A stretch of 22,792 bases of DNA. Source: an uncultured Collinsella sp. (lineage in GTDB: Bacteria > Actinomycetota > Coriobacteriia > Coriobacteriales > Coriobacteriaceae). Positions 7,349 through 15,043 of this stretch are shown here, piece after piece (the first letter of the stretch is position 1; every line of letters starts with the position of its first letter). A model generated the notes under the pieces. That model saw only the letters and a list, made by a program, of their open reading frames with translations. It was not told where the DNA came from and ran no database searches. The stretch is from contig CABQHT010000030.1 in assembly GCA_902464035.1 (NCBI GenBank), positions 1 through 22,792 of the forward strand, in the 5' to 3' direction. The position numbers and the translations under genes are program-made.

Positions 7349-8129
7349 ATGCGAAGCCCGTCGGTTGCTCAGAAATCCAGCCTATTTCGTGTTGTTGATC
7401 TGGGGGATTTGGATTGTTAAAGATGTCTGTAATCCAAATATGTATGGGACCTATGGAACATCTGATTTAGGGGGAGTCGGCAAACAGATCGGTTTCTTTG
7501 CGAACATCCTCGACAAGACTGACCCGGCTGGTTCGGCGGTTCGGACGGCACTATTCATGACCTACGAGTGGTTTTTCGTTCTGGTCGGATGCATTGTTAT
7601 TTCCTGTGCGATGGATTATCAAAGCAGGTCTTCTGAAGTGACGTATGCAAAGGGTACGGGTATAGCAAAGGCCGTTGTCGCAAAGTGGCTTGTTCTGACG
7701 ATTGCAACTTCAATAGCGTTCAACCTGTTTTCGGGATTTACTCTCTTCAAATCTCCGCTTGGCTGCTATGTGGATGGGCGGGTGTTTCTTGATAGATACC
7801 TGCCCGTGTTGCTTTTGATTGATGCTATTTTGGCTGCATTAGTAGCTCAGTCGATGGCAGTTTTCTATTTACTTAGAAATGCACCGCTTAGCATTATGTT
7901 GGTGTTGGTCGGGACGCTGCTCGCCTCCGATGAATATACGCTGGTGGTCTTTTCCAATCACGCATCGACGCAAATTCCCTGGTGGCTCTCGGTCGGACCA
8001 TACTTACGCCATCTTGGAAATCTGTGCTTTCAAGGCCTAGCCATTAATCAGATCATTCTTTTCTCTGTTATTTGCACCGTTGTTTCGTTGCAACTCGGGG
8101 TCATGGGAATCAAAGCGAGGAGGGGGTAG
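7326..8129 (+). CDS. ABC-2-type transporter permease (first subunit)
   Basis: A 267-residue membrane protein with six hydrophobic segments, starting within the end of the ATPase gene behind a GGGGAGG ribosome binding site (7312-7318). The order is helix 1 (~18-34), a large loop with YGTSD (43-47) and GFF (56-58), helix 2 near YEWFFVLVGCIVISC, a cytosolic SRSSEVTYAKGTG segment, and four further helices. This is the layout of ABC-2-type exporters such as those for bacteriocin immunity or peptide export. The YGTSD...GFF loop recurs at the same positions in the next protein, so the two permeases are paralogues forming a heterodimer. The predicted topology puts that loop outside the cell. GC content is near 47%, well below the housekeeping genes of the window. 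Confidence 0.8.
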   Translation: MQLLRLIRCEARRLLRNPAYFVLLIWGIWIVKDVCNPNMYGTYGTSDLGGVGKQIGFFANILDKTDPAGSAVRTALFMTYEWFFVLVGCIVISCAMDYQSRSSEVTYAKGTGIAKAVVAKWLVLTIATSIAFNLFSGFTLFKSPLGCYVDGRVFLDRYLPVLLLIDAILAALVAQSMAVFYLLRNAPLSIMLVLVGTLLASDEYTLVVFSNHASTQIPWWLSVGPYLRHLGNLCFQGLAINQIILFSVICTVVSLQLGVMGIKARRG

Positions 8130-8131
8130 AA

Positions 8132-8941
8132 ATGCGCTGCGAAGATATGATTAAGGCTGAAGCCTATCGAGTTATGAAGAGCAAAGCGCCTCTTCTGCTG
8201 ATTGCGGCAGGTTTCGTGCTCGCATTGCTTTATTCTGTGTCTTATGAACCATGGAGAGCCTACGGAACGAGCGATTGGCTTGGAGACGGTGTTATGGGCT
8301 TCTTTCCAAACCCACAATATGGTTTTGGGGGAATTCCGGGAGACCTCGTTAAAGATGGAGCTCGCTACCTTTCCACTGTGGCACCGCTTGCCCATTCTCT
8401 GTTCTTTCCTATTGTTGCTGTTCTCGTCATCGGCTATGCGTTTCGAACTCCGATAACGGGATCTCAATGGCTTGTTTCCTATGCAAGGGGAATGAAAACA
8501 GTACAGTTGTTGGTTGCAAGGACTCTTGTCTCGATTGTCACGCTTGTCGGTGGTTTTGTCCTCTTTTCGATACTCGTTGGTGCGGTCCAAAGCGCGAGCG
8601 GCATAGGAATGGCGATGGATATGATCGGAGAGTTTCTTCTTCGGCTGTCTCTTGCTGCCTTGATTTGCACAACGTTATGCCTGCTGCTCGTCCTGGCCAT
8701 CTCGCTCTTTGGAAATGGCGCGTTTGTTCTATCGTTCATCATCCTGCTGCTTTATTTGGGGTACGGGAATCCAAATATGCCACTGCACTTGACATGGCTG
8801 GCGACCCTTGCGTCCCCGCGACCAATTCAATTCATCGTGTCGGGGACGTTGCTATTTGTAGCGCTGGCAACAGTCGTTCCCATTGTCATCCTCGGACTTT
8901 GTTGGGCTATCAAGGGCGCTATCAGAAAACGGAGCACATAA
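8132..8941 (+). CDS. ABC-2-type transporter permease (second subunit)
   Basis: A 269-residue membrane protein, paralogous to the preceding one. After helix 1 (~19-35) comes an outside loop containing YGTSD (44-48) and GFF (56-58), then a Gly-rich stretch (FGGIPGD), then five more hydrophobic segments; the cytosolic SYARGMKT after helix 2 corresponds to TYAKGTG of the first subunit. The start at ATG 8132 is preceded by AGGAGGGGG (8118-8126) and lies two bases after the upstream stop; an earlier in-frame start at 8072 would overlap the first permease by 58 bases and is rejected. It completes an ATPase-permease-permease operon. It probably exports, or confers resistance to, a peptide, but the substrate is not shown by the sequence. 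Confidence 0.8.
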   Translation: MRCEDMIKAEAYRVMKSKAPLLLIAAGFVLALLYSVSYEPWRAYGTSDWLGDGVMGFFPNPQYGFGGIPGDLVKDGARYLSTVAPLAHSLFFPIVAVLVIGYAFRTPITGSQWLVSYARGMKTVQLLVARTLVSIVTLVGGFVLFSILVGAVQSASGIGMAMDMIGEFLLRLSLAALICTTLCLLLVLAISLFGNGAFVLSFIILLLYLGYGNPNMPLHLTWLATLASPRPIQFIVSGTLLFVALATVVPIVILGLCWAIKGAIRKRST

Positions 8942-8954
8942 ATGAAAGAGTGCT

Positions 8955-8972
8955 AACGGCTTCGCCTGTTTT
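8955..8972 (+). terminator. Weak possible terminator after the ABC operon
   Basis: A short stem AACGGC / GCC(T)GTT around the loop TTC (8955-8970), with a bulged T and four T at the end (8969-8972). It sits 14 bases after the operon stop. The stem is small, so support is weak. Confidence 0.3.
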
Positions 8973-9077
8973 CAAAGGTTATATATTGGTATTTCCGCTC
9001 ATTCAGCAGATATGTGACTAATCCCACAACGGCAAAACCGGTCCAATAAGTGCTTCTGTGTCGAGACATCCGGTTGC

Positions 9078-9118
9078 TTGACAACTTGCTATACTTATCC
9101 AAGAGATTTGTATAGCAA
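9078..9118 (+). promoter_or_regulatory. Antitoxin-toxin promoter region with a palindromic operator
   Basis: A consensus TTGACA (9078-9083) is followed at once by a perfect 9-bp inverted repeat, TTGCTATAC (9086-9094) and GTATAGCAA (9110-9118), with a 15-base spacer. No canonical -10 lies at 17 bases. The palindrome sits 16 bases before the antitoxin ATG and is the likely autoregulatory operator of the RHH antitoxin. Confidence 0.6.
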
Positions 9119-9134
9119 ACAGGGAGGCAGGGTT

Positions 9135-9494
9135 ATGGCGACGACGTTGTTCGACAGGCATTCCGCCCAGATGAATGTGCGCATGGATCGTCAGCTCAAG
9201 GAGGCGGGAGATGCGGTGCTGGCCCATATCGGCATGACGCCGTCGCAGGCTGTTCGGGCGCTTTGGGAATATCTGGTCATCAACGAACGCATGCCTTCAA
9301 AGGAGGGGAGCGCAGAGATTCTCTCCGACGAGGCGAACCAGCGATTCAGTGAGTCAAGAGCAGCACAGGGTAGTCATATCATTCGCGATTCGTGCCTCAA
9401 ATACGGCATCCCCATCCCTGAGTTCTCGGGTGACTACGACGACCTCTATGAGGAGGCCATGGCCCATCGCTATCCCGAGTGGGTGGAGCTATGA
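9135..9494 (+). CDS. RelB/DinJ-family antitoxin
   Basis: A 119-residue protein whose N-terminus (MNVRMDRQLKEAGDAVLAHIGMTPSQAVRALWEYL, residues ~13-47 in pieces) is a ribbon-helix-helix DNA-binding domain of the RelB/DinJ type: a beta strand with alternating NVRMD, then two helices separated by GMTPSQ. The C-terminal ~60 residues, acidic and longer than in DinJ (about 86 residues in total), probably wrap around the toxin. The start at ATG 9135 follows GGGAGG (9122-9127, 7-base spacing); the in-frame start at 9078 falls in the promoter. The stop overlaps the toxin ATG by 4 bases (ATGA), the usual toxin-antitoxin arrangement. It should repress its own operon at the palindrome upstream. Confidence 0.85.
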   Translation: MATTLFDRHSAQMNVRMDRQLKEAGDAVLAHIGMTPSQAVRALWEYLVINERMPSKEGSAEILSDEANQRFSESRAAQGSHIIRDSCLKYGIPIPEFSGDYDDLYEEAMAHRYPEWVEL

Positions 9495-10012
9495 GTGCGG
9501 GCGGAATCCTCAAGTTGCTCATCGATACCAATGTATGGATGGATTATTTTTCTGGTAGGTCTGACCGTACGGCAAACGTCGTCCATCTGATCGAGATTGC
9601 CGACGCTTCGGAGCTGATTGCCCTGTTTGCCTCGTCGCTTTCGGTCAAAAATGTCTCGTATCTTGTCTCAGCGGCAATCAAGAAGGAGTGCCGAAGGAAG
9701 AATGGCTCGCTGAGCGATAGCGCCATTGCGGCGGCGGACGAAACGGCCTGGGCATGCGTTCGGCAGATGCGCGAGCTCGCCCTTATCGCGCCGGTGGGAG
9801 CAGACGAGGTCTTCGATTCGTTTGTGTTCAAGCATCATCACAACGATTTCGAGGATGACCTTATGTTGGGCGTCGCCAATCGTATCGATGCCGATTACGT
9901 GGTGACCGAGGACAAAAATCTCATTAAACATACCAATGGTGTATGCATTAACGTTGAACAGGCGTTGAGGATGGTTGGAGGGGCCAACGATCCATCCATG
10001 CTGCCTGTCTAG
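9491..10012 (+). CDS. PIN-domain toxin (VapC-like RNase)
   Basis: A 173-residue PIN-domain protein, predicted to be an Mg-dependent endoribonuclease. The first strand carries the catalytic aspartate in LLIDTNVWMDYFSGR (D12), and the C-terminal half has the conserved acidic set in NDFEDDLMLG (E121, D122, D123) and DADYVVTEDKNLI (E140, D141), the usual PIN ending. It is coupled to the antitoxin by an ATGA overlap; a GTG at 9479 would be an in-frame alternative start. The pairing is slightly unusual, because RelB/DinJ antitoxins classically partner RelE/YafQ RNases, while PIN toxins classically partner VapB, AbrB or PHD. RelB-PIN pairs do occur, so this is noted rather than claimed as new. Confidence 0.85.
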   Translation: MSAGGILKLLIDTNVWMDYFSGRSDRTANVVHLIEIADASELIALFASSLSVKNVSYLVSAAIKKECRRKNGSLSDSAIAAADETAWACVRQMRELALIAPVGADEVFDSFVFKHHHNDFEDDLMLGVANRIDADYVVTEDKNLIKHTNGVCINVEQALRMVGGANDPSMLPV

Positions 10013-10051
10013 CCTGCTCCATTATGGTAAAGTGCCATTTGCGCGCCGTTA

Positions 10052-10080
10052 GCCGATGATGCGAGAGCGCTCGGCGTTTT
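10052..10080 (+). terminator. Weak possible terminator after the PIN toxin
   Basis: GCCGA (10052-10056) pairs with TCGGC (10071-10075), followed by GTTTTC. Only five base pairs and four T, so support is weak. Confidence 0.3.
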
Positions 10081-10160
10081 CGACTGGTTTATGCACGCAA
10101 AGTCTGGGAATATACAAGTCGCATGTCTTACTGTCTAACCAGTTGCGCCAAGGAGGCACC

Positions 10161-11618
10161 ATGGATTACAAGATCACCGGCTACGAGCCCGCCCAGCTGT
10201 TCCATTTCTTTGAGGAGGTCAGCGCGATCCCCCGTGGGTCTGGCAACGAGAAGGGCATCAGCGATTTCTTGGTTGCGTTTGCCAAGGAGCGCGGCCTCGA
10301 TGTATACCAGGACGAGGTCTACAACGTCATCATTCGCAAGCCCGCTTCTGCCGGCGCCGAGAATGCCCCGACCGTGATGCTGCAGGGCCACATCGACATG
10401 GTGTGCGACAAGCTGGGCTCCGTCGAGCACGACTTTACGACCGATGGTATCGACCTGGTCGTCAAGGACGGCGTCCTCACCGCTAACGGCACCACCCTGG
10501 GCGCCGACAACGGCATTGCTGTCGCTCTGATGCTTACTGTGCTCAACGACGATTCGATCGTTCACCCCGCCCTCGAGTGCGTATTCACCACCGACGAGGA
10601 GACTGGCCTGGTCGGCGCCGAGACGCTCGACAAGTCCCAGATTAGCGCCCGCACCATGATTAACCTTGACTCCGAGGAAGAGGGCGTTGCCACCGTCAGC
10701 TGCGCCGGCGGCGTCGTCGTTACCTACACCTGCCCGATCGCGCGCGAGCACAAGACCGGTAGCACCCTCACGCTCGACATCTCCGGCCTACTGGGTGGTC
10801 ATTCCGGCAGCGATATCAACCTGGAGCGCGGCAACGGCAACCTCATCATGGCCCGCATCATCGACCGCCTGATGGTTGCCGGCGAGCCCGCCATCGTCAG
10901 CTTTAACGGCGGCACTAAGGACAACGCCATCAACCGTGAGTGCAAGGCTGTTCTGGTCTACGCCGACCACGCTGCCGCCGAGGTCGCGGCCGAGATCGCC
11001 CGTGGCATCATCGCCGACGTCACTGCCGAGCTCGAGGTCTTCGACCCCGGCTTTACCTGCACCGTCGAGATTGCCGATAACGCCGAGGTCGAGGCCATGG
11101 ACCAGAAGTCCGCACTTGCCCTCATTCGCGCTCTGCGTCTTGCCCCCAATGGTGTGATCCGCCGCAACGTCGCCACCGACGGCTCCGTCGAGGTTTCCTC
11201 CAACATCGGTGTGGTTGCCACTTCTGACGACGAGGTCAAGATCATGCTGTCCCCGCGCTCCTCGATCACCTCGCTGCAGAACGAGTTCAAGGACCGCCTG
11301 CAGACGTTGGCCGATGTCCTGGGCTTCGACGCCAAGTTTGAGTTCGAGTATCCCGGCTGGAGCTATGCCGAGCATTCGCCGGTCCGCGACGTCTTTGTCG
11401 AGAGCTATCGCGAGCTCTTTGGCTCCGAGCTGCGCATCGAGTCCATTCACGCCGGCCTTGAGTGTGGCCTGTTTGCCGAGGCCCTGCACGGCCTGGACGC
11501 CATCGCCGTGGGCCCGACGCTCTCCGATGTCCACACCCCGGACGAGAGCATGGAGCTCGCTTCTGCCGAGCGCTTCTACGAGCTGCTCATCGACGTCCTC
11601 AAGCGCCTCGCTGCGTAA
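10161..11618 (+). CDS. pepD: Aminoacyl-histidine dipeptidase, PepD family (M20C)
   Basis: A cytosolic di-zinc metallopeptidase of 485 residues that should hydrolyse Xaa-His dipeptides such as carnosine and other short peptides. Metal-site and catalytic motifs are in the expected order: QGHIDMV (H77, D79), GTTLGADNGIAVA (D116), TDEETGLVGA (E146 and E147), NLDSEEEG (D170), HAGLECGLF (H430) and SDVHTPDE (H458). An inserted dimerisation/lid domain separates the two catalytic halves. Length agrees with E. coli PepD (485 residues). The start at ATG 10161 follows AAGGAGG (10150-10156); the longer in-frame start at 10056 reads through low-quality sequence without a ribosome binding site. Codon use is housekeeping-like. 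It stands alone, with a strong terminator downstream. Confidence 0.93.
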   Translation: MDYKITGYEPAQLFHFFEEVSAIPRGSGNEKGISDFLVAFAKERGLDVYQDEVYNVIIRKPASAGAENAPTVMLQGHIDMVCDKLGSVEHDFTTDGIDLVVKDGVLTANGTTLGADNGIAVALMLTVLNDDSIVHPALECVFTTDEETGLVGAETLDKSQISARTMINLDSEEEGVATVSCAGGVVVTYTCPIAREHKTGSTLTLDISGLLGGHSGSDINLERGNGNLIMARIIDRLMVAGEPAIVSFNGGTKDNAINRECKAVLVYADHAAAEVAAEIARGIIADVTAELEVFDPGFTCTVEIADNAEVEAMDQKSALALIRALRLAPNGVIRRNVATDGSVEVSSNIGVVATSDDEVKIMLSPRSSITSLQNEFKDRLQTLADVLGFDAKFEFEYPGWSYAEHSPVRDVFVESYRELFGSELRIESIHAGLECGLFAEALHGLDAIAVGPTLSDVHTPDESMELASAERFYELLIDVLKRLAA

Positions 11619-11673
11619 AGGTTGCGCTAGCAGCAGTCCGAGTCACGTGCCAGCGGATTGCAAATGACATTAC

Positions 11674-11722
11674 GAGAGGGGGCACCCGGTCTTTTGCGAC
11701 GGGTGCCCCCTCTCTTTTGTTT
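11674..11722 (+). terminator. Strong intrinsic terminator of pepD
   Basis: A perfect 15-bp stem pairs 11674-11688 with 11700-11714 (GAGAGGGGGCACCCG with its complement), followed by TTTTGTTT. It lies between the convergent pepD and hipA. The T tract faces the plus strand. Confidence 0.9.
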
Positions 11723-11745
11723 GAGAAATGGGAAATTGCGGGCGT

Positions 11746-13050
11746 CTAGTCCATTTCTGCCCTGATGAGGTCGAGGGTACGCTGACAGTTTTCGCGGACG
11801 GGGCCGAGCATATGCTCGCGCAGGTCCGCCATGCCGGGCAGGCCGGCGTATTCGTCCATGACCTCCTCCATGCAAATGGGTACCTCGTAGGCGAGGTCCA
11901 TCATGGTCGCAAAGCAAAACTTCTCGGTTAGCCCGGCATCGACGAGTGCCGCTTCCAACGCGGGGTCGCCCATACCGTGATAGCGGCGGATGGCGTTAGG
12001 CCCGATGCGTCCCACGCGGTTCTCTCCACCAACGCTCATAGCAAGGCGTGCTTTTCGCCGCATGCGCTCATACGCCAGACCCGACGCAACATCGTACATG
12101 GGTGCGAGCGCCGCGTTTGTGCCTTTGCCTAGGATGAGCGAGTAATTTTTAGCGTGCGCATCGGGTGCTCCGATAATGGCGTTATAGAACAACATATAAG
12201 TAAAGAGCACAAGATTCATGTGGTGGGGGACCGTGCTAATCAGCCGTTCTTGAATGTCTCGCGTTGTTGGTCCTCCATCGGCGGTGTATTTCTGGCTTGG
12301 CAATACACCGAGCGCCTGGCAAAAGTCCTCCTGATGCAGCCTTTCGATGTTTCCCCTGGCATCGACTGTTCTGTCGTAGCGTTCAACGACGAGTGCGTCT
12401 TCGTCTTCGAAGGTGCAATAGGAGACGTTGGCAGTTGGAATGCCAACACGCCGAGCCGTTTTCATACAGACGAATTCGTTTAAGGCTTGATGCTTAAACC
12501 CTACGACACCATTTTTGAAGATATGAGTAGTGGGGGATGACCCTAGACATTCGCACCATTGGCCATCATGCCACGCTAGCGCAAATTTGCCTTGGTTGCC
12601 GCCCAGGGACCAGCTTTCGTTGGAGCCCATCCATGTCGCTCTTTCGTCGTCGCGAATTGCTTTGAGCTTATGGGCGATTTGAGAATTGGTAAGCGGGCGG
12701 TATGCCGAGACCCTGTCGCGGGCGGCGTCTAATTGATCGGTTTGACAAAACTGAACGGCACCCGCGCAGTCAAGACCGATATGACACAAGAGAGTGACGG
12801 GGTTGTTGGATGCAGCGTCATACTCAGCGGCAATAGCGCGACGCTGCTCTTGGCTGTCGGGCAAAAGGCCAAACAGGAACGGGCGGACGATGTTGTGGCA
12901 ATACGTGCGATTGGAAAGCGGCATTGTTAGCGATAGCGGTACTCCACAGTAGGTTGGGGCGTACACGAAGCTGCAGAGTCCTTGCTTGTCTTGCCGGAGT
13001 GTGCCGGCGATTTCGCCACAAATGAGGGCTGTAAGTTCCATCGCCGCCAT
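11746..13050 (-). CDS. hipA: HipA-family serine/threonine kinase toxin
   Basis: A 434-residue HipA-like kinase, the toxin of a type II system; in E. coli HipA phosphorylates glutamyl-tRNA synthetase and induces persistence. The N-terminal HipA domain ends at FLFGLLPDSQEQR (~58-70). The kinase part has the Gly-rich SLGGNQGKFAL (148-158), the ATP-binding VVERYDR (221-227), QEDFCQALG (240-248), the catalytic loop GAPDAHAKN (D297, K301, N302) and the metal-binding APMYDVASG (D320). All key residues are present, so it looks active. The ATG at 13050 follows the hipB stop with no gap (TAAATG), which implies coupling; an in-frame ATG at 13041 is the alternative. It converges on pepD. Confidence 0.92.
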   Translation of the reverse strand: MAAMELTALICGEIAGTLRQDKQGLCSFVYAPTYCGVPLSLTMPLSNRTYCHNIVRPFLFGLLPDSQEQRRAIAAEYDAASNNPVTLLCHIGLDCAGAVQFCQTDQLDAARDRVSAYRPLTNSQIAHKLKAIRDDERATWMGSNESWSLGGNQGKFALAWHDGQWCECLGSSPTTHIFKNGVVGFKHQALNEFVCMKTARRVGIPTANVSYCTFEDEDALVVERYDRTVDARGNIERLHQEDFCQALGVLPSQKYTADGGPTTRDIQERLISTVPHHMNLVLFTYMLFYNAIIGAPDAHAKNYSLILGKGTNAALAPMYDVASGLAYERMRRKARLAMSVGGENRVGRIGPNAIRRYHGMGDPALEAALVDAGLTEKFCFATMMDLAYEVPICMEEVMDEYAGLPGMADLREHMLGPVRENCQRTLDLIRAEMD

Positions 13051-13482
13051 TTATTTCACAACCTTACAGCCAAAGGAGAGGTCCGAAGTGCCGGAAAGGC
13101 CTTGTTCGGCTGCAATTTGGGCCAGCAAGGCACCGTAGGAAGATGGCGTTCCTTGTCGAGGGGGCCGTCTGCCTGCGCTCGGCTTTGACAGGGCATTTGA
13201 GTTCGCGATACGTAGGTCCGCTTCCGTCACTGGTTGTTTGGCGGGCGATGTGATGGAGTCGTTATCGCTCTGAACAAAGAGTCCTATGCCGAGTGCGTTA
13301 AAGACGGTCAGCAACTTGTCGAGCCGAATGCCTGTGGCATCTCCTAGCTCGAGCGATGCGAGCAGACGCTCCGAAACACCTGCTGTTTTAGCGAGAGCGG
13401 CACGGGTGATCCCCTGCGCCTCGCGCGCCTGGCGCACGTAGATTCCGGCTTGGCGCGGTGTTGTGATGGGAAGAGTATCCAT
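13051..13482 (-). CDS. hipB: HipB-type XRE antitoxin
   Basis: A 143-residue DNA-binding antitoxin. Residues ~10-70 are a Cro/C1 helix-turn-helix: YVRQAREAQGITRAALAKTAGVSERLLASLE, then GIRLDKLLTVFNALGIGLFV. The last ~70 residues are a low-complexity extension (KPSAGRRPPRQGTPSS and onward) not found in E. coli HipB (88 residues); the C-terminal tail may reach the partner kinase. The start at 13482 follows AGGAT with 8-base spacing on the minus strand. Gene order hipB-hipA matches E. coli, and the 14-bp palindrome immediately upstream is the expected autoregulatory operator. Confidence 0.88.
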   Translation of the reverse strand: MDTLPITTPRQAGIYVRQAREAQGITRAALAKTAGVSERLLASLELGDATGIRLDKLLTVFNALGIGLFVQSDNDSITSPAKQPVTEADLRIANSNALSKPSAGRRPPRQGTPSSYGALLAQIAAEQGLSGTSDLSFGCKVVK

Positions 13483-13495
13483 GGCGATATCCTAA

Positions 13496-13540
13496 CGTGC
13501 AGACTTTTGAATAGTAGTATGACATGCAAAAGTCTGCACG
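13496..13540 (-). promoter_or_regulatory. hipBA operator and promoter
   Basis: A perfect 14-bp inverted repeat, CGTGCAGACTTTTG (13496-13509) and CAAAAGTCTGCACG (13527-13540), separated by 17 bases. On the minus strand the spacer carries CATACTACTATTC, a likely -10 region. It lies 13 bases upstream of the hipB ATG, as expected for HipB autoregulation. Confidence 0.75.
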
Positions 13541-13576
13541 AAAAGGCCTCATGCAAAACTCTGCATGAGGCCTTGT
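13540..13576 (-). terminator. Terminator hairpin of the ATPase gene (37-bp repeat, copy 1)
   Basis: A perfect 13-bp stem (13543-13555 with 13562-13574, AAGGCCTCATGCA and complement) with a 6-base loop. Read on the minus strand it ends in CCTTTTC, so it would terminate the ATPase gene 16 bases after its stop. The 37 bases 13540-13576 are identical to 15044-15080. Its first base is also the last base of the hipB operator. Confidence 0.7.
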
Positions 13577-13592
13577 GCGGGCGTATGGCTTT

Positions 13593-14885
13593 TTAAGCCC
13601 CAAACGCCCGAATGGGAATAACGTATACGCCGTCAGGACGTTTATATGCGATCTCTCCCATCCCTGTGAGAACGGCAAGAAATGCCGGAGGCTTCGTGCG
13701 CCCCATTTTGTCGCTAAGCAACTTGTCTCTCATTCGCAGCAAACTGTTGGCGGCCTGCTCAACTTTTGTCTCGCTGAGCTTGATCTCGAATGCCCCCCAT
13801 GTTCCATCCGCAAGCTCAATAACGGCGTCGATTTCTAAGTCTGAATCATCGCGGTAATAACGGACAGGGTGAGACCCGGCGGCGTCGAGTGATGAGGCAT
13901 ATACCTGCAAATCGCGCATGCAGAGGTTTTCAAACGCAAGACCAAGCGTCTGGTAGTCCTCAAGTAGGTTTTGTTTGTTAAGGCCCAGTGCGGCAATGGC
14001 TAATGAGGGGTCTGCGAAGTAGCGTTTGGGTTTAGTTCTCATGCGATTGGGGGAGCGCGACGCCGGAACCCATCCGGGCAACTCGTCAATTAAATAGAGT
14101 TGCACGAGGTATTCAAGATGTTGGGAAACCTCTCGTTTTTGGGTATCAGTTGGTGCTAATGCGCCATCCAGGGCAAATACATCACGGGCGAGCGTGACAT
14201 TTGTGCTGGACTGTCCAAGATTTCGCGCAAGAGACTCTGCCACGCGTGAACTAATGAGCTCGCGTCCGCCAAGGTCAGGAACGCTCTTATTATGCACAGC
14301 TTCTAGATAGCCCATCAGTACAGGTCGAATTGTGTCAGAAGTTAGTGCAAGCGCGTCGGGCCATCCGCCGCGACAAATGAGCTCGGTAAGAGAATCGATT
14401 CCCGACGCGCAAGGGCATGGGGCAAACTCGCCTTTAAACAGGGCAGCTAGGCTTACCTTACCTGTTGAATCTCCGCTCTCCTGAAGACTCATGGGATGCA
14501 TGCTCAGCCGACCGATTCGTCCGGCTCCACTGTGGTTCACCTTGTCTTTTGCCGGCGTAGAAGAGCCTGTTAGGATCCACTGGCCCTTTTCTGTGGTGTC
14601 ATCGACAGCATGGCGCACGCAGTCCCAAACCTGAGGGACACGCTGCCACTCGTCAATAACGTGAGGGGTAGCGCCAACTAGTGCATACTGAGGGTCGGAC
14701 TCGATGAGCAATTGGTTCGAACCACGATCGACGTATATGGCACTATTTGCATGAGCAAGCGCGGACCAAGTCTTTCCACACCATTTAGTGCCTGAGATTT
14801 CAACGGCACCGAACAGATTGAGATATTGATCAATCTTGCGGTCAATGAGCCGGGGGATATACGTGTCTTTCGCCATCGTTGCCAT
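13593..14885 (-). CDS. AAA ATPase with DUF4143 C-terminal domain
   Basis: A 430-residue protein of the widespread but poorly understood AAA_14/DUF4143 family. The ATPase part has Walker A GTKWCGKT (32-39, the KWCGKT form typical of this family), Walker B VIDEW (76-80) and sensor-1 WILTGSST (103-110). The C-terminal DUF4143 domain carries a restriction-endonuclease-like pattern: LEIDAVI (D353) then GAFEIK (E367, K369), so a nuclease fold is likely. Function in the family is unsettled; defence or stress roles have been suggested. The start at 14885 has GAGGT upstream with ~7-base spacing. Upstream lie four exact 23-bp-phased repeats, and identical 37-bp hairpins bracket the gene, so it looks like a self-contained cassette. 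Confidence 0.85.
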   Translation of the reverse strand: MATMAKDTYIPRLIDRKIDQYLNLFGAVEISGTKWCGKTWSALAHANSAIYVDRGSNQLLIESDPQYALVGATPHVIDEWQRVPQVWDCVRHAVDDTTEKGQWILTGSSTPAKDKVNHSGAGRIGRLSMHPMSLQESGDSTGKVSLAALFKGEFAPCPCASGIDSLTELICRGGWPDALALTSDTIRPVLMGYLEAVHNKSVPDLGGRELISSRVAESLARNLGQSSTNVTLARDVFALDGALAPTDTQKREVSQHLEYLVQLYLIDELPGWVPASRSPNRMRTKPKRYFADPSLAIAALGLNKQNLLEDYQTLGLAFENLCMRDLQVYASSLDAAGSHPVRYYRDDSDLEIDAVIELADGTWGAFEIKLSETKVEQAANSLLRMRDKLLSDKMGRTKPPAFLAVLTGMGEIAYKRPDGVYVIPIRAFGA

Positions 14886-14907
14886 ACTGTTTACCTCGCA
14901 TTTCCAT

Positions 14908-14988
14908 AAATACGAATGAAATCATACCCGAAAAACGAATATTAGAGTCACATAAAAACGAATGAATCTTTGCCCAGAAAACGAATGG
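14908..14988 (-). repeat. Four 23-bp direct repeats (iterons) upstream of the ATPase gene
   Basis: The core ACGAAT (minus strand ATTCGT, followed by an A/T-rich run) recurs with its C at 14913, 14936, 14959 and 14982, an exact 23-base period. Copies extend to AAAACGAATG in most cases. On the minus strand one copy continues into GGGTATGATTTC, whose TATGAT could be the -10 of the ATPase gene. The array is likely a binding site for an oligomeric regulator, possibly the ATPase itself, which is inference. Confidence 0.7.
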
Positions 14989-15043
14989 AATGACGATGAA
15001 GGACTGGATATCCCAGCCTTGTTGAGTAGGCGTTCTTTTACAT

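Noticed and set aside
8467..9021. A 184-codon plus-strand frame overlapping the second permease
   Set aside because: It is out of frame with a permease that has six clear membrane segments, and its product is Cys/Arg/His-rich without membrane helices or domain.
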